NCBI GenBank assembly: GCA_903881065.1
Contig: CAIRRW010000460.1
Coordinates: 1-5,898, forward strand
Direction: 5' to 3'
DNA: 5,898 bases
DNA from: an uncultured Bacteroidota bacterium
GTDB lineage: Bacteria > Bacteroidota > Bacteroidia > 2-12-FULL-35-15
This document shows, piece after piece, positions 1 to 5,604 of the stretch. The position numbers were made by a program, and so were the translations under genes. Under the pieces are notes generated by a model. It was not told the DNA's origin, searched no databases, and worked only from the letters and a program-made list of their open reading frames with translations. The stretch's first letter is position 1. Each line of letters opens with the position of its first letter.

Positions 1-1290
1 GCACTCAACATTGAATACTTTATTGGAGTTGACGGCATATCAATGATAATGATTATGCTTACTGCATGTGTTGTAGTTGCAGGCATTTTAATCTCCTGGA
101 AAGTAGAAACATTAACCAAAGAATTTTTCTTCCTGTTATTATTATTAAGTGTCGGTGCTTATGGATTCTTTATTTCACTGGATTTGTTCACCATGTTCTT
201 CTTCCTTGAAGTTGCTGTTATTCCAAAATTCTTATTGATTGCAATATGGGGAAGCGGCAGAAAAGAATATAGTGCAATGAAACTTGCATTGATGTTGATG
301 GGAGGTTCTGTATTTGTACTTATCGGCTTGCTCGCAACTTATTTTATTACAGATACAGGTAATGGAGTTCACACCTGGGATCTTTTACAAATAGCACATC
401 TGCATATTCCTCTACAAACTCAAATGTATATTTTCCCATTCCTGTTTGTTGGATTTGGAGTGTTCACTGCTTTGTTTCCATTTCATACCTGGGTGCCTGA
501 TGGTCACTCTTCAGCGCCAACAGCGGCATCCATGTTCCTTGCCGGTATATCAATGAAACTTGGAGGTTATGGTGCATTGCGTGTAGCTACTTATTTAATG
601 CCCGAAGCCGCTCAGCAATATTCGTGGCTCATCGTATTACTTGCTACTATTGCTATTATCTATGGTTCATTTGCAACATTGATGCAAAAGGATTTGAAAT
701 ACATGAACGCATATTCTTCCGTAAGTCACTGTGGATTTATTTTACTTGGTATCGGTATGCTCACTAAAACAGCTATCATCGGAGCCGTTATGCAAATGGT
801 TTCTCACGGAGTGATGACAGCCCTTTTCTTCGGTGCTATCGGCATGATTTACGAACGGACACATACACGCCAGCTATCCGAATTAGGAGGTTTGTTAAAA
901 GTAATGCCATTCATCGGAACAGTATATGTTATCACTGGTTTATGTTCATTGGGTTTACCGGGCTTATCCGGCTTTGTGGCTGAAATGACTGTGTTTGTTG
1001 GTTCGTGGCAACGCAATGATTTATTTCGTCGCACTGCCACCATACTTGCTGCTGCATCCATTGTGGTTACAGCTGTTTATATATTGCGTGCTGCAGGCAA
1101 AGCAGTTATGGGACCTATTGTTAACGAACATTTCCAGCACTTGAAAGATGCAACATGGAACGAAAAATTTGCTTCTGTATTATTAATTGTTGCAATTCTT
1201 GCTATCGGAATTGCTCCTTTCTGGCTGTATAATCTTATTGCTCCGGATGCACAATTAATAATTGAAAACATTGCAAGGGTGATAAAGTAA
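1..1290 (+). CDS. nuoM: NADH-quinone oxidoreductase subunit M (5' truncated)
   Basis: This is an antiporter-like membrane subunit of respiratory complex I, one of the proton-translocating units of the membrane arm. The reading frame is open from base 1, so 429 residues are visible. By alignment from memory to E. coli NuoM, about 75 N-terminal residues lie outside the window; the ATG at 43 is internal, because the upstream codons already read FIGVDGIS, a typical NuoM stretch. Family hallmarks, in window residue numbers, are FFLEV with the TM5 glutamate at 70, PFHTWVPDGH near 160-171, SAPTAASM followed by the TM8 lysine at 186, QKDLKYMNAYSSVSH near 229-243, and GLPGLSGFVAEM with the TM12 glutamate at 328. 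The protein is hydrophobic throughout. The position matching the E. coli TM7 lysine K234 is Phe155 (see findings). nuoN follows, as in standard nuo operons. Identity is very secure. Confidence 0.97.
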   Translation, partial: ALNIEYFIGVDGISMIMIMLTACVVVAGILISWKVETLTKEFFFLLLLLSVGAYGFFISLDLFTMFFFLEVAVIPKFLLIAIWGSGRKEYSAMKLALMLMGGSVFVLIGLLATYFITDTGNGVHTWDLLQIAHLHIPLQTQMYIFPFLFVGFGVFTALFPFHTWVPDGHSSAPTAASMFLAGISMKLGGYGALRVATYLMPEAAQQYSWLIVLLATIAIIYGSFATLMQKDLKYMNAYSSVSHCGFILLGIGMLTKTAIIGAVMQMVSHGVMTALFFGAIGMIYERTHTRQLSELGGLLKVMPFIGTVYVITGLCSLGLPGLSGFVAEMTVFVGSWQRNDLFRRTATILAAASIVVTAVYILRAAGKAVMGPIVNEHFQHLKDATWNEKFASVLLIVAILAIGIAPFWLYNLIAPDAQLIIENIARVIK

Positions 1291-1438
1291 TTTGAAAATT
1301 TGAAGATGTGCTAATTTGAAAATGATGTTAAGTGATTTTTAATCAGTACGAGAAAAATAAACAAACTAAAATTAAATAGAAAAAGAATTGTGATAATATG
1401 GACATTTTCAAATTTTCAAATTGACACATTTTCAAATT
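1289..1438. repeat. Intergenic element bounded by 36-base inverted repeats
   Basis: This fills almost the whole nuoM-nuoN gap. The left arm (1289-1324) and right arm (1403-1438) are each 36 bases and pair symmetrically: 1289-1299 with 1428-1438 (11 pairs) and 1313-1324 with 1403-1414 (12 pairs), around a 13-base unpaired section on each side. Both arms are built from AATTTGAAAAT-type modules; the left arm contains GATGTGCT between modules, and the reversed right arm contains a similar GTGTC. The 78-base centre (1325-1402) is A+T-rich with no open frame of note. The left arm begins inside the nuoM stop codon and the right arm ends six bases before the nuoN ATG. It resembles dispersed palindromic intergenic elements of Bacteroidota, but that is from memory; copy number cannot be seen here. 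It could form a long hairpin in the nuo mRNA. Confidence 0.7.
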
Positions 1439-1443
1439 AAAAT

Positions 1444-2850
1444 ATGAGTACTGACTTTTTTATATTAATGAAATCCGAGTTGAGCATCACGCTCATCATC
1501 TTTATTCTGCTTGTACTTAAAGTATGGGACGGATTTAAAGATAACAGTACGTATCTGCATATCACCAATGTTTTGTTGCTTCTTAATTTTGCAGTAGGAT
1601 TTATTTACAGCAATGAAGGCGTGCTTTTCAACGGAATGTTTCATACATCAACATTACTTGTGTTTGAAAAATCAATTCTTAATTTAGGCACATTGCTTAT
1701 TTCCTTGCAAGCTTACGACTGGCTGAAAACACATAAACATGTTCCCGAATTTTATATCCTGTTATTAACCACTTTGCTTGGTATGTTCTTCATGATTTCA
1801 AGTGGAAACTTCCTGATGTTTTATCTCGGTTTGGAACTTGCTTCTATTCCGCTTGCTGCACTTGCCAACTTTGATTTGGAAAAACTTAAATCATCCGAAG
1901 CAGCAGTAAAAATGATACTTCTGTCAGCATTCTCCTCCTGTATTTTGCTGTTCGGAATTTCATTACTTTATGGATGCACCGGCACATTAAGCTTTACCGA
2001 ATTGCCTGCACTCATTACTGCCGGCCACTTACAAGTCCTCTCATTAATTTTTATTTTCGTTGGTTTTGCATTTAAAATATCAGCAGTGCCTTTTCATTTA
2101 TGGACAGCCGATGTGTACGAAGGCGCGCCCGTTTCGGTTACTGCATATCTTTCAGTAATATCCAAAGCCGCAATTGTATTTGTTTTCATTGCTGCATTAG
2201 GTCCTTTGTTTTTGAATTTCCCTGCGTTATCTTATAACATATTATTCCTCACTATCATTCTCACCATCACTGTCGGAAATTTATTTGCCATCCGGCAGGA
2301 TAATATCAAACGGTTCCTTGCCTTTTCTTCTATTGCGCAAGCCGGGTATATTCTGTTAGGTTTATCAGCAGGCAATCAAATGGGAACTACGGCTACTGTT
2401 TACTTCCTATTGGTTTATATCTTCTCCAACCTAGGCGCATTCGGTGTTATCGGGCTTGTATCTGCTCATGCGGATAAAGAAAATGTAAGCGATTATAAAT
2501 CCTTTTACAAAACCAATCCTTACCTGAGTTGGATACTTGCCATTTCTCTTTTCTCGCTTGCAGGAGTTCCGCCAACAGCAGGCTTCTTTGGTAAAATGTT
2601 TTTGGTAACTGCCGGTGCAAGTCATGGAAATTATAGTTTGGTTATCATCGCATCCATAAATATGATAGTGTCGCTTTATTACTATTTACGCATAGTTAAA
2701 GCAATGTTTGTTGACCCGAACGAAACACCGATACCGAAAATAAAAGGAAGTATTCCTGCACAAATGGCATTGATTATCTGTATGATTGGTGTAATAGTAA
2801 TTGGCTTTGCAAGTTGTATTTACGGATACATTAACAGTCTTACATTTTAA
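1444..2850 (+). CDS. nuoN: NADH-quinone oxidoreductase subunit N
   Basis: This is an antiporter-like proton-pumping subunit of complex I that sits next to NuoM in the membrane arm. It is complete at 468 residues, close to the usual 470-500. The charged residues expected of a pump are all present: Glu131 in LGLELASIPL (TM5), Lys211 in AFKISAVPFH (TM7), Lys241 in SVISKAA (TM8, 30 residues after the TM7 lysine as in E. coli), and Lys384 in GFFGKMF (TM12), where NuoN has Lys in place of the NuoM/NuoL Glu. FHLWTADVYEGAPVSVTAYL is the classic NuoN signature, and the SSIAQAGYILLG motif is also present. The ATG at 1444 starts six bases after an inverted-repeat element; there is no Shine-Dalgarno sequence, which is normal for Bacteroidota. 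It is probably cotranscribed with nuoM despite the 153-base gap. Confidence 0.97.
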   Translation: MSTDFFILMKSELSITLIIFILLVLKVWDGFKDNSTYLHITNVLLLLNFAVGFIYSNEGVLFNGMFHTSTLLVFEKSILNLGTLLISLQAYDWLKTHKHVPEFYILLLTTLLGMFFMISSGNFLMFYLGLELASIPLAALANFDLEKLKSSEAAVKMILLSAFSSCILLFGISLLYGCTGTLSFTELPALITAGHLQVLSLIFIFVGFAFKISAVPFHLWTADVYEGAPVSVTAYLSVISKAAIVFVFIAALGPLFLNFPALSYNILFLTIILTITVGNLFAIRQDNIKRFLAFSSIAQAGYILLGLSAGNQMGTTATVYFLLVYIFSNLGAFGVIGLVSAHADKENVSDYKSFYKTNPYLSWILAISLFSLAGVPPTAGFFGKMFLVTAGASHGNYSLVIIASINMIVSLYYYLRIVKAMFVDPNETPIPKIKGSIPAQMALIICMIGVIVIGFASCIYGYINSLTF

Positions 2851-2865
2851 ACATAACGCATAAAA

Positions 2866-3243
2866 ATGGCACTCAACGGGAATTATATATTTGAAGAACT
2901 TGGAGAAGTAAAATGCTCCATTATTGAAAAGAATTGCAGTGCCGAGCGGGTAGCATTTTTAAAGAAGCTCCTTGAGTTTAATGGCTTCACTGTTGTTGTG
3001 GTAAACAGTCCTCCGCCTAAAGTAGCTGCCAAACCAGCTGCTGCAGCTACTGATGCTCCGGCAGACCCCGCTCCTACTCCACCCGAAACATTTACTGTGG
3101 GCGTTACCGATTTAACTTTTAATCCTGTGAATGGTGTGTATAATCGCCAATTGAAAACGCCTGACGGCAAGTATGTAACTGTTAAATACTGGAAACAGCA
3201 GGAAACCGAATCGCATGATGACGTGTGGTATTGGAAGCGGTAA
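2866..3243 (+). CDS. Small hypothetical protein at the end of the nuo operon
   Basis: A 125-residue protein that I do not recognise as a named family. It has three parts. Residues 1-47 form a compact alpha/beta-looking region with Cys17 and Cys24 and a helix (RVAFLKKLLEFNGF) followed by a hydrophobic strand (TVVVV). Residues 48-75 are a Pro/Ala-rich linker of low complexity. Residues 76-125 form a basic, aromatic-rich tail with FNPVNGVYNRQLKT, KYWKQQ and a terminal VWYWKR. There is no signal peptide or membrane segment, so it is probably cytoplasmic. The ATG is 15 bases after the nuoN stop on the same strand, which implies cotranscription with complex I genes. A role in complex I assembly or as an accessory subunit is inference from position only. 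The single-frame, two-domain layout and tight spacing make a real gene likely. A 95-codon antisense frame over it is a shadow. Confidence 0.8.
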   Translation: MALNGNYIFEELGEVKCSIIEKNCSAERVAFLKKLLEFNGFTVVVVNSPPPKVAAKPAAAATDAPADPAPTPPETFTVGVTDLTFNPVNGVYNRQLKTPDGKYVTVKYWKQQETESHDDVWYWKR

Positions 3244-3489
3244 ATTTGTTTTCAATTCTGAAGGACTCTTTTAGAGTTAATTATTAGCCTGTAAACTTTC
3301 TTAATACTTACACCCCTATAAAACTAAGTGAAGAACTTTGCTCGCACCTCTGCGCCTGATTGCAAATGAAATCCTTTTTTATTTTTTTTCAAAATTAAAA
3401 AAGATTGAAGAGGAAAGCAGGTCAGAAAATTTATAAATAAGCAGAAACTTTATTGGCTCAAATAAATTAGGAGATGCTTTTTTAAAGAA
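3244..3489. other. Gene-free gap between convergent transcription units
   Basis: These 246 A+T-rich bases separate the 3' ends of the nuo operon (+) and the thioredoxin-like gene (-). I see no convincing open frame, tRNA or other structured RNA. It must hold the transcription ends of both units. The candidates are a weak AU-rich hairpin at 3370-3406 and a 5-bp stem ACTCT-TTT-AGAGT near 3265-3277, neither with a following T-run. The stretch AACTTTGCTCGCACCTCTGC with GCGCC after it, near 3336-3357, is a local G+C-richer island that vaguely resembles decayed Bacteroidota intergenic repeats. Confidence 0.6.
3370..3406. terminator. Possible bidirectional AU-rich terminator hairpin
   Basis: AATC (3370-3373) pairs with GATT (3403-3406), the six T at 3375-3380 plus A3381 pair with T3396-A3402, and a further four T-A pairs follow across a one-base bulge, giving about 15 pairs around a TTTTC loop. 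It lies between two convergent genes, where a shared terminator is expected. It is weak because nearly all pairs are A-U and no T-run follows outside the stem in either direction. It could be only a chance pairing of homopolymer runs. Confidence 0.25.
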
Positions 3490-4911
3490 TTAATTGTCCC
3501 TTTTACTTCCTACGTTGTGGAGTTTTGTTTTGGGTTTTACTATATCATAAAATGCTCTATCAATGTCGCCATCGGGACTTTCGGCGGGAACCTGAATGAA
3601 TTTACCGTCGGGATTTATAAAGAAATATTCAGGCATGGATTTAATTTCGTAGTTCGCTTTTAACTGTCCGTTGCTATTATCGTATAAAAAGAGCCAATCG
3701 AATTTAGGATTTTTGTTGGTGAAGTTTTTCAACTCGGCATTTGTTTTATCGGTGGAAACACTAACAAAAGTAATGCGTTCACCATACATCTTTTTGAAAG
3801 CTATTATTACTTTCATCTGCTCGAGGCAAGAGGTGCAGGCGGCATCGAAGAACATGAGATAGACATATTGTTTGGTTCGGAGTTCGTCGAGGCTGTGGGT
3901 AACTCCATTCTTATCAGGCAGTTCGAAGAAAGGCGCTGGGCTGCCAACTTTTAATTTTGAAAAGGAGTTTAATATGTTTATTGCTATCTGACGGTGTTCG
4001 GGAACATAACTATCGGTAGATATTTGCTTTAGAATGGCAATGATACTGCCTTGTTTGAAGGAACCGTCGTAATAACTTTCGTATAATCCTTTGAGTAAAA
4101 CAAGTTCGGCGATGGTATCGTTTTTTAAATAAGCATCGCGGTGAAGAATATTTATTACGCCGGATAAACTTCCTCTGTCATTGAGCTGAAAGCCTAATGG
4201 AAAGCCTTCTTTGGTAAGTGCGAAGTTCTGAATCTTCTGTTTGTAAAAGGCATTGAAGAAATTCATATACTCGGGATTGGTGTACATGACTGGCTTTCCA
4301 GAGATGTAATTAGCATACAATTTTTTCTCACTCAGCTTTGTTTTCTCTTCGAGTGCTGCAATGGTGTAGGTTATATAGGTTTCGAAGTATTTATTGTGGA
4401 CATCAGAATAAAACTTCTGCATGGCTACTTTAAATGAATCTATCTTGGGATAAGCTTTGCGGCTGTAGAGAGCAACAAGCTCGACGTAGGTAAAATAGTC
4501 GAACTGATTATCATAATCCATAGTTAGTGCATTGATTTCTGTCTTGCTTTTTAGGTTGAGGGAAATCTTTACATCGTGCTCCAGATTTGGGTTTTGATAG
4601 GTGGTGGAATCGGGCGGCATTATCTTTATATCGTAATTGGCATTGGGCTCAACGTACATGGATGCTATGCTTTTATCGATTTTGAGGGTGATGTATTGTA
4701 TGTCTTTTGTCTTGAATTCGAGAAGGAAATTGCCTGCGGAATCAATGTCGGCATAGGTGAGTTTGCGTTGGGTGTTGGATAAATAATCGTTGGTGGCATA
4801 TACGCCAATCTCTTTGTACTCATATGTTTTGGCTATTCCTTTTATAGTTACGGTTTGCCCGAAACTAATAAAAGGAAGAAAAAGAAGGAGAAGAAATTTA
4901 TATTTATTCAT
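3490..4911 (-). CDS. Secreted thioredoxin-like (TlpA-type) protein
   Basis: This is a 473-residue exported protein with a C-terminal thioredoxin fold, probably a periplasmic thiol-disulfide oxidoreductase; the substrate is unknown. Residues 1-18 are a signal peptide (MNKYKF, then LLLLFLPF, with likely cleavage after FISFG before Gln19). Residues 20 to about 100 look like the beta-rich N-terminal domain often found in Bacteroidota TlpA-like proteins. About 100-315 is mostly helical with no motif I recognise. About 321-458 is the thioredoxin domain: VGSPAPFFELPDKNG, the CTSC redox pair at Cys359/Cys362, and the cis-proline region SMPEYFFINPDGK with Pro427. The active site is AACTSC, not the WCxPC typical of TlpA/ResA. 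I chose the ATG at 4911 because it gives an intact signal peptide; a longer frame to 4983 would overlap coaD and run through a palindrome. It follows coaD by 50 bases and may be cotranscribed with it. Confidence 0.88.
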   Translation of the reverse strand: MNKYKFLLLLFLPFISFGQTVTIKGIAKTYEYKEIGVYATNDYLSNTQRKLTYADIDSAGNFLLEFKTKDIQYITLKIDKSIASMYVEPNANYDIKIMPPDSTTYQNPNLEHDVKISLNLKSKTEINALTMDYDNQFDYFTYVELVALYSRKAYPKIDSFKVAMQKFYSDVHNKYFETYITYTIAALEEKTKLSEKKLYANYISGKPVMYTNPEYMNFFNAFYKQKIQNFALTKEGFPLGFQLNDRGSLSGVINILHRDAYLKNDTIAELVLLKGLYESYYDGSFKQGSIIAILKQISTDSYVPEHRQIAINILNSFSKLKVGSPAPFFELPDKNGVTHSLDELRTKQYVYLMFFDAACTSCLEQMKVIIAFKKMYGERITFVSVSTDKTNAELKNFTNKNPKFDWLFLYDNSNGQLKANYEIKSMPEYFFINPDGKFIQVPAESPDGDIDRAFYDIVKPKTKLHNVGSKRDN

Positions 4912-4922
4912 ATTGTTTATTG

Positions 4923-4955
4923 ACCTCCAAAGGGGCTTAGAGCCCCTTCGGAGGT
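4923..4955. repeat. 33-base palindrome between coaD and the thioredoxin-like gene
   Basis: ACCTCC (4923-4928) pairs with GGAGGT (4950-4955) and AAGGGGCT (4930-4937) with AGCCCCTT (4941-4948), around the loop TAG (4938-4940). The only mismatch is A4929 opposite C4949, so 14 of 15 positions pair and most are G-C. On the - strand it lies between the coaD stop (4962) and the next gene's ATG (4911), and its downstream arm reads GGAGGT 11 bases before that ATG. It has no T-run on either side, so it is not a standard intrinsic terminator. It may be a dispersed intergenic palindrome, an mRNA processing or stabilising hairpin, or a structure that hides the ribosome site. Confidence 0.8.
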
Positions 4956-4961
4956 TGAAGT

Positions 4962-5426
4962 TTACATTTTCAGGTTGATGCAATCGGGGACGAAACGGGT
5001 GGCATCGCCGCCGTTGCGAATGATGTCGCGAACGATGGTGGAGTTGATGGCGGAGAGTTCGGGGATTGGGAGGATGAAGATGGTTTCGATGTCGTCTGCC
5101 ATTATTTTATTGTTTTGTGCGATTGATTTCTCGAATTCGAAATCGGCGGAGGTGCGGAGTCCGCGTATGATGTAGTGTGCGTTGACTTGTTTGCAGAACT
5201 GGATGGTGAGTCCTGTATATGTTTGGACGGTGACTTTGGGGTCGTTGGCGAAGACTTGTTTTACCCATATTTCGCGCTGCTCGATGGGAAAATAGTTTTG
5301 CTTGCTGCTGTTTTTGCCAATGGCAACGATTATGTTATCGAACAAAGGCAGGGCGCGGCGCAGGATGTTTTCGTGTCCTTTGGTGATGGGGTCGAAAGAG
5401 CCCGGGAAGATGGCGGTGCGTGTCAT
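4962..5426 (-). CDS. coaD: Pantetheine-phosphate adenylyltransferase
   Basis: This enzyme transfers AMP from ATP to 4'-phosphopantetheine, giving dephospho-CoA and pyrophosphate, the penultimate step of CoA biosynthesis in the cytoplasm. The protein is 154 residues, the normal length for bacterial CoaD (about 160). The nucleotidyltransferase signature is at the N-terminus: FPGSFDPITKGH, with Ser10, Thr15 and His18. Other conserved residues sit at the same numbers as in E. coli CoaD: Lys42, Arg88 and Arg91 in IIRGLRTSADFEFE. ELSAINSTIVRDI (residues 123-135) matches the ATP-binding SSTxVR motif with Ser129 and Arg133. The ATG at 5426 is two codons before the conserved beta-strand, as expected. 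It is likely the first gene of a - strand unit with the thioredoxin-like gene, driven by the promoter box at 5509-5518. Confidence 0.98.
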   Translation of the reverse strand: MTRTAIFPGSFDPITKGHENILRRALPLFDNIIVAIGKNSSKQNYFPIEQREIWVKQVFANDPKVTVQTYTGLTIQFCKQVNAHYIIRGLRTSADFEFEKSIAQNNKIMADDIETIFILPIPELSAINSTIVRDIIRNGGDATRFVPDCINLKM

Positions 5427-5583
5427 TGTTTATTTTATTGTGTTGATGTGTTTGAATTTTTGATTTAATAAGGGTAACAATTTGTTGGGGTTTTGGTTTC
5501 TTTTTGAGTGCAAAGGTAGTTTTTATATTCGATTTTCGGTTTTGATGTGAGGAAAGTGAAAAAAACGCTAAAGTATTGATTAT
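5427..5583. other. coaD upstream region
   Basis: This A+T-rich region holds the coaD leader and promoter on the - strand. The leader predicted from the -7 box is about 80 bases, with a T/A-rich stretch directly before the ATG and no Shine-Dalgarno sequence. Beyond the promoter (5519-5583) the sequence is A+T-rich with no gene or structured element I can support. Confidence 0.5.
5509..5518 (-). promoter_or_regulatory. Probable coaD promoter -7 box
   Basis: Read on the - strand this is TACCTTTGCA, a full match to the Bacteroidota sigma-A -7 element TAnnTTTG, with the often seen trailing CA. It points towards coaD and would place the transcript start near 5504-5507, about 80 bases before the ATG. 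No clear TTG at the -33 position is visible 18-21 bases upstream, so the assignment rests on the -7 box and location. Confidence 0.6.
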
Positions 5584-5604
5584 ATGTTATGTAAATTATT
5601 TTTG
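5576..5604 (+). promoter_or_regulatory. Possible + strand promoter before the tandem array
   Basis: TTG at 5576-5578 and TATTTTTG at 5597-5604 (a match to TAnnTTTG) are 18 bases apart, slightly short for the usual Bacteroidota spacing. The start would fall near 5611, at the first repeat unit, so the array would be transcribed from its first base. This conflicts with translation from the ATG at 5584, which would lie upstream of the transcript start. In A+T-rich DNA such a match can arise by chance. Confidence 0.25.

Noticed and set aside
2883..3170. 95-codon antisense frame over the small protein gene
   Set aside because: Its Gly/Ala-rich stretch is the mirror of the Pro/Ala linker codons; the + strand frame fits the operon and spacing.
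3265..3277. Terminator stem ACTCT-TTT-AGAGT after the small protein
   Set aside because: It has only five base pairs and no T-run after it.
3336..3380. Copy of a known intergenic repeat or small RNA
   Set aside because: The resemblance to CTCTGCGCC-type repeats is too degenerate and there is no clear secondary structure.
4912..4983. 24-codon N-terminal extension of the thioredoxin-like protein starting inside coaD
   Set aside because: It would place charged residues ahead of a clean signal peptide and translate through the palindrome; the ATG at 4911 gives a standard exported protein.
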